Source: an uncultured Muribaculaceae bacterium (GTDB taxonomy: Bacteria > Bacteroidota > Bacteroidia > Bacteroidales > Muribaculaceae). Taken from it: a DNA stretch of 64,000 nucleotides. The stretch lies in NCBI GenBank assembly GCA_947525975.1, contig CANNVE010000013.1:21042-85041 (forward strand), written 5' to 3'. Position numbers and translations under genes: made by a program. The notes beneath the pieces were generated by a model that saw nothing but the letters and a program-made list of their open reading frames with translations, made no database searches and was not told the DNA's origin. Positions within the stretch are counted from its first letter, which is position 1. Every line of letters begins with the position of its first letter. Below, piece after piece: positions 27,787-37,430 of this stretch.

Positions 27787-29487
27787 ATGACATCATACAC
27801 CAACATTTCCAGATTAAAGATAGCTATAGCCGTCTGCGCCGTCTGCGCGGGCGCCCGGGCACAAGATCTGTCGACGGAAATCACCGTTGACCGCATCGTA
27901 GAGCCGTCGCAGCGCCAGGCTCTGCGTCCGGCCCTCATGCCGCAGTTGCTGTCGCCTCAGCTGCAGGCTGGCTTCCCGAGAGCCGCTGAATGGATGCAGC
28001 CCGGCGAGATCACCCCCTTGCTCACACGCCTCGGAGCCGCCCGGTGGCAGGATTCGGTGGCCCATATCCCATATCGCGGATATATCAGCGGAGGATATTT
28101 CCCCTCGCTCAACTTCGGCGTCGATGCCGGATACCGGTTCATCGACAAGCCCAAATCGTGGCTCGGAGGCTCATTCCAGTATCATGGCATCGACTACAGC
28201 CGCGAGGGATATGACCTCAACAGCCAGGATGCGCGCCTGGCCGTGGACGGCGGCTTCAGGCCCAATTCGTTCTCTGTGCTGAATGCTTCGCTCGGCTACC
28301 GGTATGACCGCGAGCAAGTGCCGTTTTTCGAATCGGGCGCGGCCGACAAGTACTATTACACACAGACTGCCAATGACTTCGGCGCATCGGTGGATTGGCT
28401 CTCCCAGCCTGGGCGCATATCTTATGACATAGGCCTTGGCGTGAGCAATTTCAGTTTCACCGAGGCATCGCCGACCGAATTTGCTGCATCACTCAATCCC
28501 CTCTCGCAGACCTTGGTGGAGTTTCGGGTTGGGGCCGGCCTCTGCTCCGAGTCGGCTCCGGCAGCCCCTGCCATAGCCATGCCGCGCAGATACGGCGTAG
28601 ACATCGACGGCGCATATCTCCACACCAACAATGGCGTAGGCACCCTCGGCCTCTATCACGTGAGGCCCTATGCGAGATTTGGTCGCAACGACTTCAAGGG
28701 ACGCGCGGGCTTCAACCTCTCGATATCCTCCGGCAGCGGGTCGTCACTGCAGTTCGCTCCCGAGCTTGACCTTGCCTATGCCCCGGCCGACAAGCCCTTC
28801 GCCGCGAGCCTTGGCCTGACGGGCGGCAAGCAGTTCAACACCATGCGCGGCCTCTTCGCCATCGACCCCTACGCAAGCCCCATAGCCTCTTACGGCTTCA
28901 GCCGTGTGCTGATGGATCTGGAGGCGTCGATAGTTGTCGGCCCCGTGGCCGGATTCGAGCTTGAGGCCTTCGGGGCATTCGCCCTTCCGCGCGAATGGCT
29001 CATGCCGGCCACCACTCCGCGCAGCACCTACGGAGGCACCGTGTTCGCCTCCGTCAACGCCGAGTCATCGCGCATCGGCGCCCGCATCAAATACAGCTAC
29101 CGCCACTACTTCTCCATCGGCGCATCGGCAGAGTGCGCCCACAGCGAGGACGGCCTCATGAGCTGGTACCGCTGGCGTGACAGCGCCAAATATGTCTTCT
29201 CGGCCTGGGCCGACACCCACCCTATCGACGGCCTCGAGATCGGACTGCGCTGGGATCTGCGCCGATGCCGCAGCATCCTTGCTGTCAGCGACTTTGAAGA
29301 CCCCTGGGCCGAAGCCGGGCGCTTTGACCTCGGAAATGCCTCGTGCATCACAGCTAAGGCCTCCTACCGCATCACTCCCCAGCTCACGGCCTTCATCAAC
29401 GCCGAAATCCACAACAAGCACCTCCTCATAAGCGCCCTGCCTGCCCCCACGCTCACCGGCCTGGCAGGCGTCAGCTTCAAATTCTGA
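27787..29487 (+). CDS. Outer membrane beta-barrel protein (TPR partner)
   Basis: 566 aa with signal peptide and alternating amphipathic strands, C-terminal aromatic VSFKF; immediately follows the TPR gene. Confidence 0.65.
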   Translation: MTSYTNISRLKIAIAVCAVCAGARAQDLSTEITVDRIVEPSQRQALRPALMPQLLSPQLQAGFPRAAEWMQPGEITPLLTRLGAARWQDSVAHIPYRGYISGGYFPSLNFGVDAGYRFIDKPKSWLGGSFQYHGIDYSREGYDLNSQDARLAVDGGFRPNSFSVLNASLGYRYDREQVPFFESGAADKYYYTQTANDFGASVDWLSQPGRISYDIGLGVSNFSFTEASPTEFAASLNPLSQTLVEFRVGAGLCSESAPAAPAIAMPRRYGVDIDGAYLHTNNGVGTLGLYHVRPYARFGRNDFKGRAGFNLSISSGSGSSLQFAPELDLAYAPADKPFAASLGLTGGKQFNTMRGLFAIDPYASPIASYGFSRVLMDLEASIVVGPVAGFELEAFGAFALPREWLMPATTPRSTYGGTVFASVNAESSRIGARIKYSYRHYFSIGASAECAHSEDGLMSWYRWRDSAKYVFSAWADTHPIDGLEIGLRWDLRRCRSILAVSDFEDPWAEAGRFDLGNASCITAKASYRITPQLTAFINAEIHNKHLLISALPAPTLTGLAGVSFKF

Positions 29488-29565
29488 ACCGCATCAAGCC
29501 TCATGGAGGGGCGATTTCAAAAATCGCCCGATAACACCAACCTTCGGCCCAAATAACACGGATTG

Positions 29566-29740
29566 ACACAGATCCACACGGATTAACACGGATTTTTTTT
29601 CATTCAGCGGAAGCCCTTGGGGGCGATTGCCTCCACGAGCTTCCGCAGGAAGCCGATTTATAGTAACCGGGCATGCCGAAGCGCAGCGCAGGCATGCCCG
29701 GCTTTGCCTGCAACAGTGCTCGGCATCCGGAGGAAGCCGA
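29566..29740. repeat. Dispersed repeat copy 1
   Basis: cacagatccacacggattaacacggatt ... ccgggcatgcc gaagcgcagcgca ggcatgcccgg ctttgcctgcaacagtgctcggcatcc. Confidence 0.85.
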
Positions 29741-29878
29741 TTGTGACTTTTTCGGCTTTCTCCGAATGCCGAGCACTCCTTGTGGGATGCAACCCCGCAT
29801 GACATCGCTTCACTTCGTCATACGGGGTTAATATAATTCGGCATCCTTCCGGATGCCCCACCGCACACCAAAGGGCTA

Positions 29879-30058
29879 TATCACAGACCCTCACGGATTA
29901 GCACGGTTTATTTCATTTAGTGGCAGCCCATGGGCGCGATTACCGCCCGTGGGCTTCCGCAGGAAGCCGATTTAAAGTAACCGGGCATGCCGAAGCGAAG
30001 CGCAGGCATGCCCGGCTTTGCCTGCAACAGTGCTCGGCATCCTTCCGGATGCCCCACC
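29879..30058. repeat. Dispersed repeat copy 2
   Basis: atcacagaccctcacggattagcacgg ... ccgggcatgcc gaagcgaagcgca ggcatgcccgg ctttgcctgcaacagtgctcggcatcc. Confidence 0.85.
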
Positions 30059-30332
30059 GCACACCAAAGGCTATGCTATGAGGCGGGCGCGATAAATCGC
30101 GCCCCTACCGTTGGGTTACATGGTGTGCATTTGATTGGGTTGGCGGATTTGATGGTAAAATTGGTCTTTTTCACCAATTTATCAATGGATTTGTGTTTTT
30201 GGTTTGGAATATTGAAGTTTTTTTTTAATATTGCAGTCGTATTTATGCTATTGGCCATTATTGAGCCCGTATATATCTACAGTAACGCTATAACTCACTT
30301 ATAATATAACCTTAAATCAATCATTTAACACA

Positions 30333-31871
30333 ATGGGTTTATCAACAGAAATTAAAAAGTTACTGCTTATGGCTCTAATGGCAGCGTCGATGGCTGCGTG
30401 TTCTCCTTCGTCAAAGGGAGGCGATGCCAACAACGAAACACAGAATAAAATTAAGCTCGGTGTCGCTGACATCGAGGTGGTATGTCATGGCGATGTGCCC
30501 GCTGACCTCTCCGCTGTAGTCGGGGTGAGTTCAATATTTGACAGGACATTCACGTCGGAGGAGACGCAATTGAGCGAATCCGGCGCGGGCAGGCTCGCCG
30601 GGCAGATAGAGATAGAGACGCCCCGTGCAATCGCTGCATTTATGCTTATGGGCGATGCTGACAGATACGCTATGGGATATGTGGAACTGTCGCAGGAGAC
30701 GCCGCTTGTGATTGATGTGACATTCGCCGACGGGAAAGCCGTGAAGGCGGTGAAGTCAAACGAAGATGGCGTTAACGCCAATCCGCTGATGCTTTCGCCC
30801 GACGACAAAGACATGATGCTGACCGATGCGGCATACATAGCGGCCAGTCCGGGATATTGGAACAAGGAAAAACAGCCGCGCCTATATGTGGAAGATTGCG
30901 CTGATGCCGGAAAGGCTATTGAGAAGTTTGATGAATTCAGGGCATACGTCATCGACCAGGCTCTGCACGGCAGGGAGGTGCCCGCCGCATTTGACGGCTG
31001 GTTTCTGACGCATCTCAACAATATGATTTACGGAGACTATTACCTTGGATACCGCGAATTTATTGAAAATGAGGGCGCGGAACTGCCGATTGAATTTTTC
31101 CGTTTTCTCAACGACATTGACTTCAATTGGCTGCTGACCCACGATGTGGTCACCGGGCCCAACTACATGATGCGCAAAATGCTGTCAAGCCCCAACCTCG
31201 GGCTGAAGCCGATAGGGGAGATGCCCGTGGCTGAATGGCAGGCGCAGACAAAGGCAAGCCTCGGCAGGGTGATGGACGATGTGCCTCAGCTGCTGCTCGA
31301 CATGCTTTCGGCCACTTCCTACGCCGAGCAGCTCAATGCCAACAAGCCGCTGTCGGAAGCGCAGATTGAGAATATCAAGGCCGGATACGGCGATGACCTC
31401 GGCAAGCTTCTGCTCATCAAGAATGAAAGGCTTGTGAGCGACCTGAACACCGAGGTGGACATGGCCGACCTTTCGGGCGAGGAATTCATGCTGCAGCGAT
31501 ACATCGACGAGAATTTCGCCGGACTCCCCGTGGTGGTGGACACATGGAACACATGGTGCATGCCCTGCATGGAGGCACACAAGAATGTGGAGCCGCTGCG
31601 CGAGCTGCCGGAGAGCGAGGGAGTGGTGTTCCTGTATGTGAGCGACGTGACATCGCCCTTGGCCGAGTGGCAGCGCCATGCCCCGCACATAGGCGGAAAG
31701 CACGTGCGCATCAGCGAGGCGTCGCGCGACGCGATGGGCAAGACCTACGATCTGAAGGCCTTCCCCTCCTACCTGTTCTTCGACGCCGACCATAAGCTGA
31801 ACCGCACGGTCACAGCCTATCCCGGCGACAAGAAATTCCTGCAATACATCAAGGAGGTCAATCCGCAGTGA
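30333..31871 (+). CDS. Lipoprotein with C-terminal TlpA/thioredoxin-like domain
   Basis: Lipobox MAACSPSS; VVVDTWNTWCMPCMEAHKNVEPLREL; AFPSYLFFD. Confidence 0.88.
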   Translation: MGLSTEIKKLLLMALMAASMAACSPSSKGGDANNETQNKIKLGVADIEVVCHGDVPADLSAVVGVSSIFDRTFTSEETQLSESGAGRLAGQIEIETPRAIAAFMLMGDADRYAMGYVELSQETPLVIDVTFADGKAVKAVKSNEDGVNANPLMLSPDDKDMMLTDAAYIAASPGYWNKEKQPRLYVEDCADAGKAIEKFDEFRAYVIDQALHGREVPAAFDGWFLTHLNNMIYGDYYLGYREFIENEGAELPIEFFRFLNDIDFNWLLTHDVVTGPNYMMRKMLSSPNLGLKPIGEMPVAEWQAQTKASLGRVMDDVPQLLLDMLSATSYAEQLNANKPLSEAQIENIKAGYGDDLGKLLLIKNERLVSDLNTEVDMADLSGEEFMLQRYIDENFAGLPVVVDTWNTWCMPCMEAHKNVEPLRELPESEGVVFLYVSDVTSPLAEWQRHAPHIGGKHVRISEASRDAMGKTYDLKAFPSYLFFDADHKLNRTVTAYPGDKKFLQYIKEVNPQ

Positions 31872-31935
31872 GCAAGGAAGGGCGATTGAAAAATCGCCCG
31901 ATAACGCCACCCCTCGGCCCAGGAAGACGGATTGT

Positions 31936-32171
31936 CACAGATCCACACGGATTAACACGGATTTTTTTTCATTTATCGGCAGCCCATGGGGAGAGATTAC
32001 CGCCCGAGGGCTTCCGTAGGAAGCCGATTTATAGTAACCGGGCATGCCGAAGCGAAGCGCAGGCATGCCCGGCTTGCATGCAACAGCGCCCGGCATCCAG
32101 AGGAAGCCGAAAGAATCACAATGGACTTCAGCTAAATGAAATTAATCCGTGTTAATCCGTGTGGATCTGTG
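31936..32171. mobile_element. MITE-like element with perfect 28-bp terminal inverted repeats (repeat copy 3)
   Basis: 31936-31963 cacagatccacacggattaacacggatt and 32144-32171 aatccgtgttaatccgtgtggatctgtg; internal ccgggcatgcc palindrome. Confidence 0.6.
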
Positions 32172-32282
32172 ATAATCCGTGTTTTGGATCATTGGCTGGC
32201 TTTATCCGACGATTCCATGTGATAATGGAGGTGGAAATTAGCTAAATGTTGTTTAAATGGCGGGTTTTAGGGTGAAAAAAGC

Positions 32283-32290
32283 TATATTTG
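32283..32290 (+). promoter_or_regulatory. -7 box TATATTTG
   Basis: TAnnTTTG about 30 nt upstream of the ATG at 32320. Confidence 0.5.
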
Positions 32291-32319
32291 CTTATTATTC
32301 ATTTTACACGCACTGAAAA

Positions 32320-32697
32320 ATGACCGACGAAGACAAGAAACGCCTGGCGGCTGACACTGACGGCCTCGCGGCATACGAATACATCGCCAACCACATAGAG
32401 GACGGTCTCGACGATATCGACGCTGTCATCGAATATATGGCCAAGGCCGACACCACCGGCCAGATCATGGCGAGCACGGCCAAATATCTCCACGCCATAG
32501 ACCATGACCGCTTTGAAAAGCAGATACAGGCGCTGGTGGAGGCCACTATCGGCAGGGACCGCGAGCACAGATACCTGGCCGACATACTCATCGGCATCTA
32601 CGGGCCTGACTATGAGCAGCGCGCCGAGGAGCTGATCGAGACCGACAATAACTTCCGACGCATCTACAAGCGCCTTTATCCCAACAATCCCATCTGA
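32320..32697 (+). CDS. Hypothetical protein (125 aa, soluble, acidic)
   Basis: Intact ORF with promoter box; co-directional with ppi. Confidence 0.75.
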   Translation: MTDEDKKRLAADTDGLAAYEYIANHIEDGLDDIDAVIEYMAKADTTGQIMASTAKYLHAIDHDRFEKQIQALVEATIGRDREHRYLADILIGIYGPDYEQRAEELIETDNNFRRIYKRLYPNNPI

Positions 32698-32713
32698 CAC
32701 CCTATAGCTAACT

Positions 32714-33568
32714 ATGATAAAAAAGTTTTTTATGGCGTGCGGCGCGGCCCTATGCCTTGCTGCATGCAGCAATAGCGCCGCAGGCTCATCAGCAGCCTCT
32801 GCCGCCGCCGACTCAACTACAATAGAAATGGCAACAGACACAGCATCAGTAAAAGTCGAGGTGAAGACCACGCTCGGCGACTTCACCGTGCTGCTCTACG
32901 GCGATACGCCCGGGCACCGCGACAACTTCGTAAAGCACGTCAACGAGAATTTCTATGACAGCCTCCTCTTCCACCGCGTGATAGAGGGCTTCATGGTGCA
33001 GGCCGGAGACCCCGACTCAAAGAATGCCCGTCCCGGGCAGATGCTCGGATCGGGAGACCCGGGTTACACCCTCCCCGCCGAGATCGTGTATCCCAAGCAC
33101 TTCCACAAGCGCGGAGCGCTTGCCGCAGCGCGCACCGGCGACCAGGTGAATCCCGAGCGCCGCTCTTCAGGCTCACAATTCTATGTGGTCACCGGCGAGA
33201 AGCTCACCGAAGATCAGATGAAGAATATGCAGATATCGATGGCATTCAACGAGCTTGCCCGCCAGCATATGGATGAAGTGCGCCGCTTGATGCAAACCCA
33301 GGACCGCGCCGGCCTGCAGAAGCTCGAAGACCAGATCAAGGCCGAGGCCATGAAGCAGGCCGAGGAGGGAAAATCGCCCGTGACGGCTGAGATGATCGAG
33401 GCTTACACCACAGTGGGCGGCACTCCGCACCTCGACGGCCAGTACACGGTGTTCGGCGAGGTGATCTCGGGAATGGACACCATCGACAAGATCGAAAAAG
33501 TACGCACCGGCCAGGCTGACCGCCCCGTGGAGGATGTGCGCATACTCTCAATGAAAGTGATTGACTGA
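32714..33568 (+). CDS. Cyclophilin-type peptidylprolyl isomerase lipoprotein
   Basis: Lipobox CLAACSNS; FHRVIEGFMVQAGDP, GSQFYVVTGEKL, YTVFGEVISGMDTIDKI. Confidence 0.93.
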   Translation: MIKKFFMACGAALCLAACSNSAAGSSAASAAADSTTIEMATDTASVKVEVKTTLGDFTVLLYGDTPGHRDNFVKHVNENFYDSLLFHRVIEGFMVQAGDPDSKNARPGQMLGSGDPGYTLPAEIVYPKHFHKRGALAAARTGDQVNPERRSSGSQFYVVTGEKLTEDQMKNMQISMAFNELARQHMDEVRRLMQTQDRAGLQKLEDQIKAEAMKQAEEGKSPVTAEMIEAYTTVGGTPHLDGQYTVFGEVISGMDTIDKIEKVRTGQADRPVEDVRILSMKVID

Positions 33569-33575
33569 AAAAAGG

Positions 33576-34826
33576 ATGATTCCTTACTCTACATTTACGC
33601 TTGAAAACGGATTGCGGGTCGTGCATAGTCACGACCCGCAATCGGCTATGTGCGCCGTGGTGGTGCTTTACGACACCGGCGGGCGCGACGAATCGCCCGA
33701 GCTCACGGGCATGGCCCATCTGTTTGAGCACCTGATGTTCGGCGGCTCGGCCAATGTTCCTGACTTCGACTCCACCCTTGAGATGGCCGGAGGCAACAGC
33801 AACGCCGCCACGAGCAATGACTTCACCATATTTTATGACCAGCTGCCGGTGCAGAATGTGGAGACGGCCCTCTATCTGGAGAGCGACCGCATGCTGGCCC
33901 TGGCATTCAGCGACAAGGCTCTTGAGGTGCAGAGGCAGGTGGTGATAGAGGAGTTCAAGGAAGTGTGCCTCAACCGCCCCTACGGCAAGGTGTCGCACGC
34001 GCTGCGGCCTCTGCTGTATAAAGACCATCCATACCGCTGGCCGGTGATCGGCATAGAGCCGGGCCACATAGCCAAGGTGTGCCAGGACGACGTGCGCTCA
34101 TGGCACCGCGCCCACTACGCGCCCGAAAATGCGATACTCTGCATCGTGGGCAACCTCAGCCTCGAAAGGGTGGAGGAACTGGCCCGGAAATGGTTCGGGC
34201 CGATACCCTGCCGTTCTGTGCCCGTGCGCGATCTGCCCGATGACCCGTGGCCCCTGCAGGAGCGCCGCGCGGTGATCACCGACAATGTGCCTCAGACCCT
34301 GGTGTCGATAGCCTACCGCATGGACCGATACGGCACCCCCGGCTATTACGCGGCTGACGCCATCACCGACATCCTATCGGCCGGAAAGAGCTCGAGGCTC
34401 TATCAGCGGCTTGTGCTCGGCACAGACCTGTTCACGGGCGCTGACGCCTCGATCACCGGATCGGAGGAGTCGGGATATCTGATATTGCAGGGGCAATTGG
34501 CGCGGGAGGACGACGAGGCGTTGGAGCAGGCCATAACCATGCTGCAGGAGCAGGCCCGCGAACTGGCACAGGAAGGCAATGTGAGCGCATATGAGCTCGA
34601 GCGCACCAAAAACCGCTATGAGAGCACCTTCACGATGGAAAATGTGGGGCTTATATTCCGCGCCCAGAATCTGGCCATGGCCGTATACCACGGCGAGGAC
34701 ATCAACGGCATAGTGGCCCGTTACCGCTCAATCACCGCCGGCGAGATAGCGTCAACGGCCCGGCGCCTCTTCATCGACCACGCCCCTGGCATAGTCATCT
34801 GCCGCCCCACTCCAAAAGAGCCGTGA
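33576..34826 (+). CDS. M16-family (insulinase-like) peptidase
   Basis: MAHLFEHLMFGGS (HxxEH), start MIPYSTFTLENGLRVVHSHDP. Confidence 0.93.
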   Translation: MIPYSTFTLENGLRVVHSHDPQSAMCAVVVLYDTGGRDESPELTGMAHLFEHLMFGGSANVPDFDSTLEMAGGNSNAATSNDFTIFYDQLPVQNVETALYLESDRMLALAFSDKALEVQRQVVIEEFKEVCLNRPYGKVSHALRPLLYKDHPYRWPVIGIEPGHIAKVCQDDVRSWHRAHYAPENAILCIVGNLSLERVEELARKWFGPIPCRSVPVRDLPDDPWPLQERRAVITDNVPQTLVSIAYRMDRYGTPGYYAADAITDILSAGKSSRLYQRLVLGTDLFTGADASITGSEESGYLILQGQLAREDDEALEQAITMLQEQARELAQEGNVSAYELERTKNRYESTFTMENVGLIFRAQNLAMAVYHGEDINGIVARYRSITAGEIASTARRLFIDHAPGIVICRPTPKEP

Positions 34827-34849
34827 AGCAGGAAGATGCTTGACGATTG

Positions 34850-34888
34850 GAATAGAAACCGTGGTTTCCACAACCGTGGTTTCTATTC
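34850..34888. terminator. Hairpin downstream of M16 peptidase
   Basis: gaatagaaacc / ggtttctattc 11-bp stem with internal gtgg/ccac. Confidence 0.5.
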
Positions 34889-35023
34889 GCAAAAATAGTA
34901 AATTATCCAGACTGTGACAAATAAATCAGAAAAAAGAAACCGTTGACATAGCCCTCCGCATCAAGCCGCCAAGCCGAGGGCATAATGGTATGGGGAGGTG
35001 GAGATGTTTTTTGGGGGGAGGGG

Positions 35024-35593
35024 TCAGCGGATGTCGATTAGCTTGTGGGTTTGGAGCGAAAGGTGCCAATGGGGGTGAGCCTTGATGTATTCGATGGTTT
35101 CGCGGGTGTTGAGGCCCGAGCAAGGCTGAAGGCATAGCCTCTTGGCATTGAAATGCGAGGCGATGGACTCGACGTCCTGTCCCTGGTACACGATCTTGAG
35201 CTCATCCACTCGCTGTATGCCCCAGGGGGCATCCTTGGGCGAGCAAGTGACCCAATCGATGTTTGCCGGCACGGGCAGCGAGCCGTTGGTCTCTATCTGC
35301 ACGTAATATCCGGCGCGGTGCAGGGCGTCGACAAAGGCTTCGTCGATCTGCATGGCGGGCTCGCCGCCGGTGACCACGGCGTGCATGGGCGTGTGGTCGG
35401 GCGCTCCGGCCTCGCGCCGGGTCCGGGCCATCTCTTCGATAATTTCCGATGTGGTCATCTCGCTGTAGGCGGCGAAGTCAGTGTCGCAGAAAGCGCACTT
35501 GCGGTTGCAGCCGCTCAGCCTCACGAATACGGCCGGTGTGCCGGTGTGCAGTCCCTCGCCTTGCAGCGAGTAGAATATTTCATTGACGCGCAT
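35024..35593 (-). CDS. queE: 7-carboxy-7-deazaguanine synthase
   Basis: MRVNEIFYSLQGEGLHTGTPAVFVRLSGCNRKCAFCDTDF; TGGEPAMQ. Confidence 0.94.
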   Translation of the reverse strand: MRVNEIFYSLQGEGLHTGTPAVFVRLSGCNRKCAFCDTDFAAYSEMTTSEIIEEMARTRREAGAPDHTPMHAVVTGGEPAMQIDEAFVDALHRAGYYVQIETNGSLPVPANIDWVTCSPKDAPWGIQRVDELKIVYQGQDVESIASHFNAKRLCLQPCSGLNTRETIEYIKAHPHWHLSLQTHKLIDIR

Positions 35594-35604
35594 GACCGTG
35601 ACGA

Positions 35605-35934
35605 TTAGATTTCGTATGCTGCTGTGTTGCCCTCCGATTCCTGCACGTCGACCCGATAGCAGTTGGGCACTTGCTCGCATATCCAGCGGGCGAGATTCTC
35701 GGCTGTGGGGTTGAAAGGCACCACGTCGTTGAGGTATGCGTGGTCGAGGCGGTCCATCACAGCCGTCTTGATGTGGGTAAAGTCTGTGACCATGCCGTTG
35801 CTGTCGAGCTTTTCGGCCCGGCAGTGCACGGTGATGATCCAGTTGTGTCCGTGCAGATTTGTGCATTTGCTCGGATAGTCGAGCTCAAGGCGGTGGCTCG
35901 CCGATATTTCGATGCGCTTTGTGACGTAGTACAT
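35605..35934 (-). CDS. queD: 6-carboxytetrahydropterin synthase
   Basis: ISASHRL..CTNLHGHNWII; LDHAYLND; adjacent to queE. Confidence 0.94.
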   Translation of the reverse strand: MYYVTKRIEISASHRLELDYPSKCTNLHGHNWIITVHCRAEKLDSNGMVTDFTHIKTAVMDRLDHAYLNDVVPFNPTAENLARWICEQVPNCYRVDVQESEGNTAAYEI

Positions 35935-35951
35935 TGTGCGTTTCAGGGGTG

Positions 35952-37430
35952 TTAGTCGTTGGGGGTATGAGTCGGTTGGGGGTCAGCTGTGCGGCTTTCC
36001 TTCCATTTGTCGAGGCCGGCAGGCTCTATGCCTTTCTCGCGGGCCATGTCGAGGACAAAGGCGAGGCATCCGTCTGCGCTGTTTTCGATGTCGCAGTCTT
36101 TTGCGGCCTTGGTCATGGCCTGCATGAAGCAGCCCACTTCCTTGCCCTGCGGCAGTGAGAATATCGCCATTATGTCAAATCCGTCGAGAGCCGGGCGGAA
36201 TTTGCTGTCTTCGTCTTTTGCCTTGATGTCGAGGAATTTGCGGTCGACAATGTCAAAATTCTCGAGAAACCGCTGTTTCTTGGCTATGTTTTTTGAGGTG
36301 ATGTCGGCGCGGGCCAGCGTCATCAGGTCGGTGAGGTCTTCCTCGGCGTAATTGATGAGTCGGCGCACGGCGCTGTCGGTCACTTCGTCCTCCACGAGGG
36401 CTATCGGACGCATGTGCAGCTCCACGAGTTTCTGCACATATTTCATCTCCTGTCCCAGGGGCAGCTTAAGCCTGCGGAATATGGCGGGCACCATTTTCGA
36501 GCCCACGAAGTTGTGGTTGTGGAATGTCCAGCCTATCTGCTGGTCCCATCTCTTTGTCACGGGCTTGGCTATGTCATGGAGCAGGGCTGCCCATCGCAGC
36601 CATATATTGTCGGTCTTCTCCGCCACGTTGTCGAGCACTTGCAGCGTGTGGTAGAAATTGTCTTTGTGTCCGCGGCCGTTGACCACCTCCACGCCTTTCA
36701 TGGCCGCGAGCTCGGGGAATATCAGCCTGAGCAGGCCGGTGCGCAGGAGCAGGTCCCATCCTGTCGACGGCTTGGGCGATGCCATGATCTTCTGCAGCTC
36801 GGTGGTGATGCGCTCCACGGTGATGATGCTGATGCGCTCGGCGTTGCGCGCTATCGAATCGAGCGTGTCGGGGTATATGTCAAAACCGAGCTGAGTGGCG
36901 AAGCGTATGGCGCGCATCATGCGCAGGGGGTCGTCGCTGAATGTGATGTCAGGGTCGAGGGGTGTGCGTATGATGCGGTCGCATATGTCGTCGACTCCGC
37001 CGTAAAGGTCTATCAGTGAGCCGTAGGAGTCGGGGTTGAGGCTGATGGCCATGGCGTTGATGGTGAAGTCGCGGCGGGCTATGTCGTCTTCGAGGGTGCC
37101 ATCCTCCACGATCGGATTGCGGGAATCGCGGTTGTATGACTCTTTGCGCGCCCCTACGAATTCGAGCTCCACGTCGCGGTGCTTCACCTGCGCGGTGCCG
37201 TAGTTGCGGTAGACGGCGAGGTGCGATTTGCGGCCCAGGGCCTTGTGCACGGCCTCGGCCAGCTCTATGCCGGAGCCGACGGTGACGAAGTCATAGTCTT
37301 TGTTGTGGCGGCGCAGGATGGCGTCGCGCACGTATCCGCCCACCACGTAGCATTCGCGTCCGAGCGAGCGGGCGCAATCGCCCACTTTCTTGAACACGGG
37401 GTCTTGTATCAGATGGCTCAGGTCGGTCAT
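35952..37430 (-). CDS. CCA tRNA nucleotidyltransferase / HD domain protein
   Basis: YVVGGYVRDAILRRHNKDYDFV; RRDFTINAMAI; DPLRMMRAIRFA; HDIAKP. Confidence 0.93.
   Translation of the reverse strand: MTDLSHLIQDPVFKKVGDCARSLGRECYVVGGYVRDAILRRHNKDYDFVTVGSGIELAEAVHKALGRKSHLAVYRNYGTAQVKHRDVELEFVGARKESYNRDSRNPIVEDGTLEDDIARRDFTINAMAISLNPDSYGSLIDLYGGVDDICDRIIRTPLDPDITFSDDPLRMMRAIRFATQLGFDIYPDTLDSIARNAERISIITVERITTELQKIMASPKPSTGWDLLLRTGLLRLIFPELAAMKGVEVVNGRGHKDNFYHTLQVLDNVAEKTDNIWLRWAALLHDIAKPVTKRWDQQIGWTFHNHNFVGSKMVPAIFRRLKLPLGQEMKYVQKLVELHMRPIALVEDEVTDSAVRRLINYAEEDLTDLMTLARADITSKNIAKKQRFLENFDIVDRKFLDIKAKDEDSKFRPALDGFDIMAIFSLPQGKEVGCFMQAMTKAAKDCDIENSADGCLAFVLDMAREKGIEPAGLDKWKESRTADPQPTHTPND

Noticed and set aside
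29494-30304. Small ORFs in the repeat region between 29.5 and 30.3 kb
   Set aside because: They read through palindromic repeats and have no coding signature.
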